In this document: positions 1 through 9,422 of the stretch, piece after piece
How positions within the stretch are numbered: position 1 is the first letter of the stretch
How the letters are laid out: each line of letters begins with the position of its first letter
Source of the DNA: JAFGAV01 sp041479055
GTDB lineage: Bacteria > Acidobacteriota > Aminicenantia > Aminicenantales > JAFGAV01
Reading direction: 5' to 3'
Assembly (NCBI GenBank): GCA_963702835.1
Contig: OY969762.1
Span: forward strand, 124,001 to 188,000
DNA length: 64,000 bases
The notes under the pieces: model-generated
Databases searched by the model: none
The model's input: only the letters and a program-made list of their open reading frames with translations
Told to the model about the DNA's origin: nothing
Made by a program: the position numbers and the translations under genes

Positions 1-536
1 GTGTCGTTTTCCCCTGCGGCTTCATGCTGGTGGCGGCCATGAACCCCTGCCAGGAGGTGATGCGCGGGCCGGCCGCGTCGGGCGACGAGGAGTGCAGCGA
101 CAGCGAGAGGGCGCGCTACTATGCGCGGCTCTCAAGGCCGCTCCTCGACCGGATCGACATCCTGGTCGAGGTTCCGGCCGTGACTTTCCGGGACATTATT
201 TCCAAGACGGAAGGGGAGGCCTCAGCCGCAATCCGGGCGCGGGTGGAGGCGGCGCGACGGAGACAGCTCGAGCGTTTCCGAGAGGATGGCCGCCGACGCC
301 GCATCGGCACCAATTCCCAGATGAGCCCGCGCGAAGTGAAGCGGCTTTGCCCGGTGGAGGCTGAGAGCCTGAAGCTACTGGAAATGGCGGTGGAAAAGCT
401 TAAGCTGAGCGCCCGGGCCTTTGACCGCATCCTCAAGGTGGCCCGAACAGTAGCCGACTTGGCCGGCGAGCCCGACATCCGCCCCGTCCACGTCTCGGAG
501 GCCGTGCAGTACCGGATGATGGATAAGTATTATTAG
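1..536 (+). CDS. comM: ComM/YifB Mg-chelatase-like AAA ATPase, C-terminal part (copy 1, 5' end outside window)
   Basis: The reading frame is open from the left edge to TAG at 534-536. It shows the end of the AAA core (FMLVAAMNPC) and the sensor region (RPLLDRIDILVEVP), then the C-terminal Mg-chelatase helical domain (KLSARAFDRILKVARTVADL). ComM-type proteins are helicases that aid branch migration during integration of incoming DNA. Oddly, the family motif NPCPCG is replaced here by NPC followed by QEVMRGPAASGDEEC. The segment from the CAGGAGGTGATG sequence (about 52) to the stop recurs twice downstream and again as a short tail. This is the only copy whose upstream coding sequence still matches ComM, so it is probably the functional or ancestral copy. 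Family identity is firm; function of this copy is inferred. Confidence 0.85.
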   Translation, partial: VVFPCGFMLVAAMNPCQEVMRGPAASGDEECSDSERARYYARLSRPLLDRIDILVEVPAVTFRDIISKTEGEASAAIRARVEAARRRQLERFREDGRRRRIGTNSQMSPREVKRLCPVEAESLKLLEMAVEKLKLSARAFDRILKVARTVADLAGEPDIRPVHVSEAVQYRMMDKYY

Positions 537-800
537 CCTAATTGAAATTTTATGATTGCGTTTATATCCATCCGGTTCTTTAATTTTCCTAAGAGCGGCT
601 TTGAGGGATGATATTCTGCCCTCTCCTTGCAGCCAATAGAACTTGGGGCAATACGTATTATAAGGGCGAGCTTCTTCTGGGATAGACCGGGGCTTCGCCT
701 TAAAGCCTTGATCTTGTTTGGTAAGATATTAGGAATGGTTTCAAAGAGATCCTAGCCTGGGAATTCGATAATCTTCGGAATTTGGACAGGCCTTGTTTAT
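537..800 (-). pseudogene. Decayed double-HTH regulator (HTH copy 1)
   Basis: Translation of the minus strand gives PKIIEF, then an in-frame TAG, DLFETIPN, then PGLSQKKLALIIRIAPSSIG and a tail ending just after the comM stop. This aligns with the second half of the intact HTH proteins at 3925-4404 and 10546-11007 (PKIIEFL, DPFE, HGLTQKKLA). The first HTH domain is not recognisable, and an internal stop plus loss of the start mark it as dead. It lies tail-to-tail with comM copy 1, whereas the intact relatives sit head-to-head with comM copies 2 and 3. The remaining stretch up to 1139 is AT-rich and I see no gene in it. Confidence 0.7.
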
Positions 801-1139
801 ATGGAATTGTGCAAATTCGGTGGCGCAAAGATAGTTATGAGAAGATGCCGGCTGTTTGCAAAAGGGGGGTTGATGATGGGAACCAAAAAGGTGGGGCTTT
901 CTCCAGCCGGCGCAAGAAAGCCGAAAATATTATATCATATTTGTACAAGTTCAATAATTTTATTTAAGCGAAAAATAAATCTTATAAATTCTTCCAATCT
1001 CCCTATGAATATTCACAAATTATACACAATTTTTATGATCAGATTGGGCTTTAAGGCAATAGCCTCCTCTTTTTGGGTGATATTAGCAGTATTAAAGATC
1101 ACCCCTTGAATCATTCCTTAAGGTGATTATCAAATCTAA

Positions 1140-3875
1140 ATGTTTGAGATAGATATAATTTCAAGCAGAATCAAGGGAGAAATAGCGTGTTTCGCGGGGA
1201 CTAATATGACACAATATTTCAATAAAAAGACCCAAAAGAAGTCGTACAAAAAAAACAATGATTTGGAAACAGTTGAAGTCCCGCTCAGGCACCCAGAACA
1301 GCGGGCCCTGGAAAGCAAGGAGGGATATAGATTCCTTTTAGACCATTCAAAGGAGATTATTTTAGTCCTTAACGAAAAAGGGAAAATAATCTTTGCTAAC
1401 AAGAGTACCTTAACGAACTTTGGCTATTCTGAAGAAGAGCTCATCGGAAAAACCATTACCAGTTTCTTAACTAGAGGCAGCATCAGAAAAGCTTTATATG
1501 CGCTTGCCCAGGAGTTTCTAGGCCATCCTCAACCGGAGTTTGAAGTCCAAGCGAAAGCGAAATCAGGTGAAACTAGATATTTAAGTGTTGCCGAGGGTTC
1601 AGCGCCTATTCATGAGAACGGGAAATTGATGGGGGTGATGGTCAGCGCCAGCGATATCACGGAGCGCAAGCAGGCAGAGGAGGCTGTCCGGCGGCTGTCC
1701 AGCGCGGCCGAGCTTTCTCCGAACAGCATCGTGGTCCTCGACCTTAAAGGACGGATCATCGACGTTAATGCGATTTCCGTCGAAAAGTATGGTACTAATG
1801 ACAAATCTGAGTTAGTAGGCAAGAGCTCTTTCGAATTTATCGCGTCCGAAGATCGAGGACGGGCGTTCGATGAAATGGCTGAAACCTTGAATAAAGGAAA
1901 GACCGAGAATCGCGAATATCGAATTATCAACAAGGCCGGCCAAACCATTCCTGTTGAAATGAGCTCCGCCCTGATGAGGGATAAGGAAGGCAAGCCGATC
2001 GGGTTCGTGGCGGTCAGCCGGGATATCACCAAGCGTAAGCGGGATGAAGAAACGCTGCGCGAGAGCGAAGCGAAATTTAGAACCTTGACCGAAACAGCCG
2101 CTTCCGCCATTTTCATCTACCAAGGCGAGAAGCTCGTTTACGTTAGTCCCAGTGGTGAAACTCTGGCAGGATATTCGCAAGAAGAATTGCTGAAGATGAA
2201 TTTCTGGGAACTTGTTCCTCCAGAGTTTAGGGAATTGGCAAAACAGCGTGGGCTCGCCAGGCAGCACGGTGAACGCATCGTCCCACGATATGAGTTCAAA
2301 ATTATCAGAAAAGATGGTGAAGAGCGGTGGGTCGATTTTACGGCTGGCGTTATTCAGTATGGGGGAAAACCTGCAGCCATCGGAACAGCATTCGATATAA
2401 CAGAGCGCAAGCGGACAGAGCAAGTGCAGGCTGCGACCTATCGCATTTCTGATGCAGCACAAGCCGCAAAGAGTCTGGACGAACTTTTTGGCTCAATCCA
2501 TGCCATTGTTGGGGAGCTGATGCCGGCGAAAAATTTTTATATTGCACTTTATGATCATGACAGGGAGATATTAAGTTTCCCATATTTTGTCGATGAATAC
2601 GATGAGCCCCCGGCACCGAAACGGCTTGGCAAAGGGCTGACAGAATATGTCCTTCGTACGGGTGAGCCGCTGTTAGCATCGCCTGAAGTGTTTGAGGAGC
2701 TTTTAAAAAAAGGCGAGGTTGAATCAATTGGGACACCGTCGATTGACTGGCTGGGGGTGCCTTTGAAAACAGAGGATAAAACTATCGGCGTGTTAGTTGT
2801 TCAGAGCTATACGGAAGGGATAAGATATAGGGAAGAAGATAAAAATATCCTTAAGTTTGTTTCCTCCCAAGCAGCCATGGCCGTCGAGCGCAAACAGGCG
2901 GAAGAGGCCCTCGTGCGGCTGTTTATCGCGGCCGAGCTTTCTCCTGACAGCATCGTGGTCTCCGACCTCGAAGGGCGAATAATCGATGTTAATAAAGTTA
3001 CAATCGAAAAGATTGGTGCCAAGGATAAATCTGAGCTGATAGGGAAGAGCTCGTTTGAACTTATTGTGCCAGAGGATCGAGAACGGGCAATCAATGGTAT
3101 GGCTGAGGTATTGACCCAAGGAAAAAGTGAGAACCGCGAATTATCCATCACTAAAATAACAGGGGAGACTATTCCTGTTGAAATGAGTGTGGCATTGATG
3201 AAGGATAGGGAGGGCAGGCCGATTGGGTTCGTGGGTATTAGCCGAGACATTTCCGAACGCAAGAAAGCAGAGAAGGCGCTTCTTCAAAGCATGGACCAAT
3301 TGCGGACGACGATGAAGGCCGCCATCAAATCGCTCTCGTCGGCCATTGAAATGAGAGATCCCTACACGGTTGGACACCAGGAGCGAGTAACAAAGCTCGC
3401 GACGGCCATCGCTCAGGAGATGGGACTACTGCCGGAACAGATTGAGGGCCTCCAGCTCGCCGGCATCATTCATGATATTGGAAAGCTCAATATTCCTTCT
3501 GAGATTCTTAACAAGCCGACGACGCTGACAGACATCGAATATGCGTTGATAAAAACGCATGCGGAGGCAGGGTTCAAGCTCCTGAACAACATTGAATTCC
3601 CCTGGCCAGTCGCGGAGATCGTCTACCAACATCATGAATGCATGAATGGATCGGGATATCCGAGGGGATTGACGGGCAAAGACATCCTCTTGGAGGCAAG
3701 AATCCTGAGCGTTGCCGATACGGTCGAAGCCATGTCATTTCATCGTCCCTACAGGCCGGCTCTGGGCTTCGAAAAAGCACTCCAGGAGATCACGCTCCGC
3801 AGAGGGACCTTGTATGACGCTGGGGTTGTTGATGCCTGTGTTAAGCTCTTTGCAGAAAATCGATTTCAATTCTAA
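1140..3875 (+). CDS. Multi-PAS/GAF sensor with HD-GYP domain
   Basis: A 911-residue soluble sensor and probable cyclic-di-GMP phosphodiesterase. Domains in order: PAS 1 (about 62-178), PAS 2 (about 185-300), PAS 3 (about 308-425), GAF (about 440-590), PAS 4 (about 593-715) and HD-GYP (about 725-905). The HD-GYP domain has the dyad in IIHDIGK, a downstream HH pair and GSGYPRG. PAS 2 and PAS 4 are near duplicates (both start AAELSP, both have GRIIDVN and GKSSFE), pointing to internal duplication. No membrane segment is visible, so it acts in the cytoplasm. A second in-frame ATG at 1206 is an equally possible start; neither has a strong ribosome site. It is flanked by HTH pseudogene and HTH gene, so it looks like cargo of the comM-fragment array. 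The ligand of the PAS/GAF domains is unknown. Confidence 0.9.
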   Translation: MFEIDIISSRIKGEIACFAGTNMTQYFNKKTQKKSYKKNNDLETVEVPLRHPEQRALESKEGYRFLLDHSKEIILVLNEKGKIIFANKSTLTNFGYSEEELIGKTITSFLTRGSIRKALYALAQEFLGHPQPEFEVQAKAKSGETRYLSVAEGSAPIHENGKLMGVMVSASDITERKQAEEAVRRLSSAAELSPNSIVVLDLKGRIIDVNAISVEKYGTNDKSELVGKSSFEFIASEDRGRAFDEMAETLNKGKTENREYRIINKAGQTIPVEMSSALMRDKEGKPIGFVAVSRDITKRKRDEETLRESEAKFRTLTETAASAIFIYQGEKLVYVSPSGETLAGYSQEELLKMNFWELVPPEFRELAKQRGLARQHGERIVPRYEFKIIRKDGEERWVDFTAGVIQYGGKPAAIGTAFDITERKRTEQVQAATYRISDAAQAAKSLDELFGSIHAIVGELMPAKNFYIALYDHDREILSFPYFVDEYDEPPAPKRLGKGLTEYVLRTGEPLLASPEVFEELLKKGEVESIGTPSIDWLGVPLKTEDKTIGVLVVQSYTEGIRYREEDKNILKFVSSQAAMAVERKQAEEALVRLFIAAELSPDSIVVSDLEGRIIDVNKVTIEKIGAKDKSELIGKSSFELIVPEDRERAINGMAEVLTQGKSENRELSITKITGETIPVEMSVALMKDREGRPIGFVGISRDISERKKAEKALLQSMDQLRTTMKAAIKSLSSAIEMRDPYTVGHQERVTKLATAIAQEMGLLPEQIEGLQLAGIIHDIGKLNIPSEILNKPTTLTDIEYALIKTHAEAGFKLLNNIEFPWPVAEIVYQHHECMNGSGYPRGLTGKDILLEARILSVADTVEAMSFHRPYRPALGFEKALQEITLRRGTLYDAGVVDACVKLFAENRFQF

Positions 3876-3924
3876 GGTTCAGCTTTTTTGCAAAAGTTCA
3901 GGAGTTCTTTATGATGAGAGGAGC

Positions 3925-4404
3925 TTAGTTTGGTTTGCTAGCCTGCCGAGTTGATTCGTTGGCCTCCGCAACAGATGAGGAAAGAAAAGGGATCAGCTTA
4001 TCAAGAAGACGCTTTTGGGGACAGTTCCCCCCCTTTTCCCAGTGAGAAACAGTGCTTGGGTCAATTCCCAATAAATGGGCTAGCTTCTTCTGGGTCAATC
4101 CATGAACCCGCCGATATTCTCGAATCTTTTCTACCAGGTTCTCTGTCTTTTTTTCAAACGGATCGCGGCTCAGGAACTCGATAATCTTCGGAATCTGGGC
4201 CAAAGACGGCTTAACCCGGTTCTTTTCCCAAAGGTAGATCGTGACATCGTCAACATTAAGCCTGAGGGAAAGTTGGCGCTTGGTGAGCTTCAAATCCAGC
4301 CTCCGGACCTTGATCCAGTCGCCCCACGTCCGCATAAAATCAGGGTATTTCTCCCTGGAAACCGGCTTTTTCGCCTTAAGAGTTAAATGGCAAAAGGGCA
4401 ACAC
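3925..4404 (-). CDS. Double helix-turn-helix regulator (HTH copy 2)
   Basis: About 159 residues from a GTG start at 4404 (TTG at 4401 is the alternative). Reading further upstream enters the antisense of comM copy 2 and is not likely to be coding. The N-terminus reads LPFCHLTLKAKKP, a lead typical of a family of small double-HTH proteins. HTH 1 (RRLDLKLTKRQLSLRLNV, then TIYLWEKNR) and HTH 2 (HGLTQKKLAHLLGIDPSTVSHWEKG) are separated by PKIIEFLSRDPFE. It is likely a DNA-binding repressor or regulator. Its start lies within ten bases of the point where comM copy 2 begins, in divergent orientation, exactly as in copy 3. Identity with copy 3 is high up to HGLTQKK and then collapses. Confidence 0.75.
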   Translation of the reverse strand: MLPFCHLTLKAKKPVSREKYPDFMRTWGDWIKVRRLDLKLTKRQLSLRLNVDDVTIYLWEKNRVKPSLAQIPKIIEFLSRDPFEKKTENLVEKIREYRRVHGLTQKKLAHLLGIDPSTVSHWEKGGNCPQKRLLDKLIPFLSSSVAEANESTRQASKPN

Positions 4405-4410
4405 AAGGGT

Positions 4411-4898
4411 GCCAGGAGGTGATGCGCGGGCCGGCGGCCTCGGGCGACGAGGAGTGCAGCGACAGCGAGAGGGCGCGCTACTATGCGCGGCTCTCAAGGC
4501 CGCTCCTCGACCGGATCGACATCCTGGTCGAGGTGCCGGCGGTGACTTTCCGGGATATCATTTCCAAGACGGAAGGGGAGGCCTCGGCCTCAATCCGGGC
4601 GCGGGTGGAGGCGGCGCGACGGAGACAGCTCGAGCGTTTCCGAGAGGATGGCCGCCGACGCCGCATCGGCACGAATTCCCAGATGAGCCCGCGCGAAGTG
4701 AAGCGGCTTTGCCCGGTGGAGGCCGAGAGCCTGAAACTACTGGAGATGGCGGTGGAAAAGCTCAAGCTAAGCGCCCGGGCCTTTGACCGCATCCTCAAGG
4801 TGGCCCGGACGATAGCCGACCTGGCCGGCGAGCCCGACATCCGCCCCTCTCACGTTGCTGAATCTATCCAATATAGAGGTATGGATCGGTTTTACTAA
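4411..4898 (+). pseudogene. comM: comM 3' fragment (copy 2)
   Basis: Starting at GCCAGGAGGTGATGCG this segment repeats comM copy 1 from about position 50 onward with only a few substitutions, through RPLLDRIDILVEVP and the C-terminal helical domain to TAA at 4896-4898. The Walker A and B parts of the ATPase are missing; upstream sequence switches abruptly to the divergent HTH gene. A good Shine-Dalgarno-like AGGAGG sits only two bases before an in-frame ATG, too close for efficient initiation, so translation is doubtful. It is best read as a displaced or duplicated gene end. The last residues (SHVAESIQYRGMDRFY) differ from copies 1 and 3. Confidence 0.8.
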
Positions 4899-5330
4899 AG
4901 GAGATATCAGGAGGACACCAGCTTTTATAGCAGCCAGATCAACCTCTATTCCCAGGGCAGCCTCAAGTACGAATTTCAATACGTTGACCTGCTCCCAAAG
5001 CCTTTCAAACCTTCGGGCCTCGCTTTCGGCAGCGCGATTTATTCAGCCCTATCCTGGTTCCACAGAGAAGCCATGACCAATGGCGTGTCCCTCGAAAAGC
5101 TCTACAAGATTTTCGATGCTGACTGGTACAGCCAAAAGACAGAGACCGAAATCAGGTACAAGAATAGGGAAGAAGAGATGAAGGTCATTTCCTTTCTCAC
5201 CGATTTCTCCGTAGTCGATTGCATCATCGACTACCCCAAAGTGACGTTTGTGGCGGAGAAGCCGCCGCCGTCTCACGTTTTCGAGCGGGTCGCCCTCGCG
5301 GTGACCGAGAGAAACATGGACTATTCTTGA
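4899..5330 (+). pseudogene. PD-(D/E)XK (RecB/Cas4-like) nuclease fragment
   Basis: Directly after the comM copy 2 stop, and in the same frame, the sequence reads SSQINLYSQGSLKYEFQYVD, then GLAFGSAIYSALSWFHREAM and LEKLYKIFDADWY. This is the N-terminal signature of a PD-(D/E)XK nuclease domain of the RecB/Cas4 type, where a Cys would normally stand in the Y-x-x-C-x-LKY segment. No start codon precedes it apart from ATG at 5073, which is inside the domain. After about 5185 the frame (SFLTDFSVVDCIIDYP) no longer resembles the family, so the catalytic DxK region is absent. It is a remnant of a larger DNA-processing gene. Family assignment rests on pattern reading, not on a search. Confidence 0.55.
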
Positions 5331-5429
5331 TCATCTCATTATCACCGGGAGCGGGAGTCTATCTTCTTTCAGCCGGTTCAGGAGGATTTTTTGTTCGGAT
5401 ATGATCTTCGGGCTCGGTTTTCGCGGTTA

Positions 5430-5459
5430 TTGACATTGCCGCCCGGCCGGCGATACAGT
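5430..5459 (+). promoter_or_regulatory. Possible sigma-70 promoter for the large TPR gene
   Basis: TTGACA (5430-5435), an 18-base spacer and TACAGT (5454-5459) lie about 140 bases before the gene start at 5601. The -35 is perfect, the -10 weak. Nothing else is recognisable in 5331-5600. Confidence 0.35.
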
Positions 5460-5600
5460 ATCGGTATAGTTAGGAGGGGATAATCATCGCACGTAGCGGC
5501 CTTTCACTACGCTGCTGAAAAAAAGCTCCTGTCCCTCGATCAGAAAATTCCTCGGCCCAATGCCCAGAAAATAGAGCAATAAACAGGAATAGGAGACATT

Positions 5601-8600
5601 ATGAGAAAGTCGATGACGGTTGTATCACTGCGAGTGGTTTTAGGGTGCTGGTTTATCGCTGCGCTCTTTGTTTTTGGAAATATACCCGCGCTAAAAGCAG
5701 AAGATACTTCGACCGTAGAAGGCGTGTGGATCGTCGTCTCGGCAAACCCGTTGACCGATGTCAGCCGGGCTGACCTGAATCATCGGCTGGCCATCGCCCG
5801 CATGGGTGAGACCTACGAACTGAAGTGGCTGGACGGGCCGCGCTCCAACACCACCGCCCCACCTTTTTTCGGTAGTGAGCTGCAAATCGCGCACCAGTAT
5901 GATACCGCCTTGCATGCGGAGGGCAAGTGGGTCTTTGGCGAGCAGCGGGGCTCGGACGAGCCGCCATCGCTGCAGCAGGAGCTGGCCGGGAAAACGTATC
6001 CCCAGACCGTTTCTTATACGCTGTCCCCTGACGGCCGCTTCCTGTACCGGGCGGAGGACAGCGTCAGGATTTTTTGGGACAACGGACACTACACGCACTA
6101 CGAAATTTTGCCGGGCTACTTCAAGGAGACCCTGAAGCGTGTTTCCGGCCCAGCCACGAGGGACGCAACCAACCGGAGATTCGGGGACGATGCGGTCGCC
6201 ACCCGCGAGACGCTGGCGGCCGGCAACCCGCGGAAGTCTGCCAGCGCCCTGAACGAGCAGGGCGTCCAGTATTACATGAACAAACAATGGCAACAGGCCG
6301 TCGATGCGTTCAAAGCCGCGTTGGACAAGTCTCCGGACGACCAGAAAATCCTCCGCAACTACGAGCTTGCCTCTAGGGCGCTTGCCGCTGAGCTGTCCGA
6401 AAGCCGGTCCACGCCGAATGTCCCCTCTACTGTTCATGCAGGGCAACCTTCTGTTGTGTCTCTCCCAAGGGGCTTCTATAGTCTGGATCCCCTCGTTGAC
6501 TTCGATACTCTCGACCAGGTTACATGCAATTCCGTCAAAGGAACCTTGTCGCTATCCGGCCACCGCATGCGTAAGGATCGGCAGGCTGACGTAGCCTATC
6601 TTAACCTCCTCGCGGATGCATTGGATTCCGACAAGCCAATCTTCAGCCTTGAATGGACCGCCTCCTCGCAACGCGAGGTCGACCGGGCGCTGGCGTATTA
6701 TGCCGACGACCGGAACAACGAGGACATCACCACCCGGCTTTCCAATATCTTCGATGCCGACGGACGCTTGAACCGGAAAGGGGCGTCGTTTTTAAAGGCA
6801 TTCGGGGTCGACGTGCACGAGGGCATGAACCACTATGAGGTCAATTCAAGCCTGCTCACGGCGTCGGGCCACAAGGACGCCGGACGCGTTTTGCGGGCCT
6901 TCGGGGGCATTGTAGAGGTCATGAATGGCAACGACGAGGCGGCCAAGACAAGAAGCTTGGAAGGCCTGGCCAAAGCCCTCGGTCTGTATGATTTCGTCGC
7001 CGAGAACGCGGGGCGTTTTCGCAACGGGCAGATCACAGAAGTCCAGCTCATGGATCTGGTGTGGCCGCGGATTCTGAGCGGAATGGCGCATGCGTTTGGC
7101 TGGGATGACAGCCCGTATGTCGACAAGTACTGGCGCCTCCGTCGCAGCGGGAGTTCCTGTGAGGAGGCGCTAAACGGGGTGTTGTTGGATATGGGGAACG
7201 ACCAGAAGACCCTGATGCGCAAGGCGCTCGACGCCATCACGGCGAAGACCTCTGAAATCGTGGTTCCTCCGGACGTCATGCGCGAGGTGCTGGGAGCGGA
7301 GCCACGGGTTCGCCCGGTGCTGAAGGGGCTGCCCGACCGCACGCGGCTCGCTTTGACGGCGTGCGAGGCCGACGTGTTCTGCAAGTCGCTCTTCGAAATG
7401 CCCGGCTTGCAGGCGAAGGTGCCGCGGTATCAGGGGTATTTTGCGTGGCTGCGGGATCGGGGCCAGCATCCGGTGACCGGCGAGGGCCATCTGTGGACCA
7501 GCCCCGGGGATTTTGAACTCCTGGAATCGACCGACGGGCAAACGCTACGCTTCGGCCGCACGCCCATGAAATTCCGCATCGAGAAATATGAAGCGGGCCG
7601 GAGAAGCGTCGCCAACCCCCAGTTGAGCGCCTATGCGGACCTGCTCACCACCTGTTATGACGACATCGCCCGCGAGTATCCGGTGCTGCATCAGCTCCGC
7701 GAGTGCACGAAGATGGTCGCGGTGGCCCAGTGGCTCAAGCAGCGTGGCTACTCGGTTTCCCTGCCGCGCGCAGGGCGGGAGGGCGTGAATCTGCCGGCGG
7801 AGCTGCCGGGCGTCATCTACATGGTCATGGCGGTCAAGAACGGACCCGTGGGGGAGATCCTGACGGCGGCGGGCGGGGTCGATTTCTGCGGCGACAACGG
7901 CTGGAGGTACACGCCTCGGGACATACCATCTCTGCAAACCGATTTGGTTGACTGGACGGCCCGGCAGATCCGGGAGAAGGTGGAGCAAATCTTCCGGCGG
8001 AAAATCGAGGCACCTATGCCCCAGCCGATGGCGGAAGTGAAAAGCGAGGAGATCGGCGGGCAGAAGGTCACCACTGTCACAGTTGCGATGGGCGCCGGCA
8101 CGGAGGGCCCGGCCCCGGCGATGAAAGTGCAGCGCAGCCCCGAAGAGGAGGCCTTGCGGGTGTGGAAGGCGGAGGACCTGGCGGGAGCCGAGCAGGCCTA
8201 CCGCAAGCTGATTGAATCCGCCGCGGGAGACGTGCGCTACGCCGCTTCCCTGCGGGCGTTGCTGGCGCAGGTTCTCCACGAGAAGGGGGACGATGCCGCT
8301 GCTATCAAGGAACTAAGCGAGGCCGTCCGCCTCGCTCCCGATCTGCCCATCCTCCAGTTGCTCTACGCGCAGGGGATGGTCCAAGGCGGCGACCTCCCCG
8401 GTGCGGAAGCGGCGCTACGCAAGTATCTCGCGCTCGACCCGGACAACCAGGCCGCCGCCCGGTTGCTGGCTGATGTGCAGGCGCGGCAGAAAGGCGGTGC
8501 AGGCGCGCCCGCTGCTGCGCTCGCCGCCTTTCCCAAGGCGCTCGAGGGCGCGCCCTCGCTGGACGGGCCCGCCGGCACGGCTCCGTCCACCGGTGCTGCG

Positions 8601-9377
8601 GAGGGAGGGACGGCCTTGGACCAGGCGCACACCAGCCGGGAAACCACGAAGCAGGGACTTGACCGGGAAACTCCCGAAGGCCGGACCACGGGGCGCAATG
8701 AAGATGCCAGCGTCCTGAACGAGCAAGGCGTCCAATATTATATGAACAAACAATGGCAACAGGCCGTCGATGCGTTCAAAGCCGCGTTGGACAAGTCTCC
8801 GGACGACCAGAAGATCCGCCGCAACTATGAGCTTGCCTCTAGGGCTCTTGCCGCTCAGCTGGCCGAAAGCGGGTCCACGCCGCCCGCGGCGGGCGGAGGG
8901 ACGGCCTTGGACCAGGCGCACACCAGCAATAAAGAAACACGTCAAGGTCTTGACTCAGGCAAGCTTGAATTGATGAAAGAGCAGTCTAACAAAGTATTCG
9001 ATAATCCGGTTCCCTTGCAGTCTTCCGAGATCAACCCGGCAGTGGATCTGAGGAATGTGGGCAAGGCGCCATGGCCGGCCTTCGTCAGGAACGACAAAGA
9101 GATCATCCAGATGCAAAAGAACCGCGATGCCTTCTTGGCCACCCAGCAGAAGAAGGATGCGGAGTTGACGGAGCTCCGCAAGCAGATCGAAGCGGCGACT
9201 GATTCAGAGACAAAGAGCGACTTGATGGTCAAGGCGGCGCAGCTCAAGGCCGAGAGTTCCCAGGCTGAGTACCAAGCAGCGTTGAAGGACAAGGAGATCC
9301 AGAAACGGGCCAAGCTGCTGATCGACACCCAGGTGAAGGAAACGCCACCGGCATCGAAGGATAAGAAAACTCCTTAG
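5601..9377 (+). CDS. Very large secreted TPR protein with repeated modules
   Basis: A 1258-residue exported protein of unknown function. It has an N-terminal signal peptide (hydrophobic core up to about residue 33, IPALKAED). The first region (about 35-195) is a globular part I do not recognise. It is followed by a TPR-like unit (about 214-270, NEQGVQYYMNKQWQQAVDAF), a long central domain without a known motif (about 290-800), a second TPR block (about 850-960), a Pro/Ala linker, a nearly identical second copy of the first TPR unit (about 1035-1090) and a charged coiled coil at the end (about 1170-1245). The two 180-base TPR units are more than 90% identical in DNA. A short motif (GTALDQAHTS) also occurs twice. 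The start has GGAG upstream. A C39-like secreted peptidase follows 45 bases later, so the two are probably co-transcribed. Confidence 0.75.
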   Translation: MRKSMTVVSLRVVLGCWFIAALFVFGNIPALKAEDTSTVEGVWIVVSANPLTDVSRADLNHRLAIARMGETYELKWLDGPRSNTTAPPFFGSELQIAHQYDTALHAEGKWVFGEQRGSDEPPSLQQELAGKTYPQTVSYTLSPDGRFLYRAEDSVRIFWDNGHYTHYEILPGYFKETLKRVSGPATRDATNRRFGDDAVATRETLAAGNPRKSASALNEQGVQYYMNKQWQQAVDAFKAALDKSPDDQKILRNYELASRALAAELSESRSTPNVPSTVHAGQPSVVSLPRGFYSLDPLVDFDTLDQVTCNSVKGTLSLSGHRMRKDRQADVAYLNLLADALDSDKPIFSLEWTASSQREVDRALAYYADDRNNEDITTRLSNIFDADGRLNRKGASFLKAFGVDVHEGMNHYEVNSSLLTASGHKDAGRVLRAFGGIVEVMNGNDEAAKTRSLEGLAKALGLYDFVAENAGRFRNGQITEVQLMDLVWPRILSGMAHAFGWDDSPYVDKYWRLRRSGSSCEEALNGVLLDMGNDQKTLMRKALDAITAKTSEIVVPPDVMREVLGAEPRVRPVLKGLPDRTRLALTACEADVFCKSLFEMPGLQAKVPRYQGYFAWLRDRGQHPVTGEGHLWTSPGDFELLESTDGQTLRFGRTPMKFRIEKYEAGRRSVANPQLSAYADLLTTCYDDIAREYPVLHQLRECTKMVAVAQWLKQRGYSVSLPRAGREGVNLPAELPGVIYMVMAVKNGPVGEILTAAGGVDFCGDNGWRYTPRDIPSLQTDLVDWTARQIREKVEQIFRRKIEAPMPQPMAEVKSEEIGGQKVTTVTVAMGAGTEGPAPAMKVQRSPEEEALRVWKAEDLAGAEQAYRKLIESAAGDVRYAASLRALLAQVLHEKGDDAAAIKELSEAVRLAPDLPILQLLYAQGMVQGGDLPGAEAALRKYLALDPDNQAAARLLADVQARQKGGAGAPAAALAAFPKALEGAPSLDGPAGTAPSTGAAEGGTALDQAHTSRETTKQGLDRETPEGRTTGRNEDASVLNEQGVQYYMNKQWQQAVDAFKAALDKSPDDQKIRRNYELASRALAAQLAESGSTPPAAGGGTALDQAHTSNKETRQGLDSGKLELMKEQSNKVFDNPVPLQSSEINPAVDLRNVGKAPWPAFVRNDKEIIQMQKNRDAFLATQQKKDAELTELRKQIEAATDSETKSDLMVKAAQLKAESSQAEYQAALKDKEIQKRAKLLIDTQVKETPPASKDKKTP
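6240..6419 (+). repeat. Intragenic direct repeat, TPR unit copy A
   Basis: Encodes a TPR-like hairpin pair (NEQGVQYYMNKQWQQAVD and onward). It is repeated almost unchanged at 8706-8883 within the same gene. High nucleotide identity, including synonymous positions, indicates a recent internal duplication or gene conversion. Confidence 0.85.
8706..8883 (+). repeat. Intragenic direct repeat, TPR unit copy B
   Basis: Second copy of the unit at 6240-6419, with only scattered changes. Each copy is next to a GTALDQAHTS-coding segment, at about 8609 and 8900. Confidence 0.85.
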
Positions 9378-9422
9378 CCGGATGCCTCTGAAAACAGGCC
9401 TCTGAAAAAGAAGGATGAGTTT

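Noticed and set aside
782..1109. Small open frames in the AT-rich stretch before the PAS/HD-GYP gene
   Set aside because: No ribosome site, no homology seen, overlapping frames of similar length; likely chance.
4404..4497. N-terminal extension of the HTH gene into comM copy 2
   Set aside because: The extension is exact antisense of the comM fragment; the family starts at LPFCH, so GTG 4404 is preferred. The same holds for copy 3.
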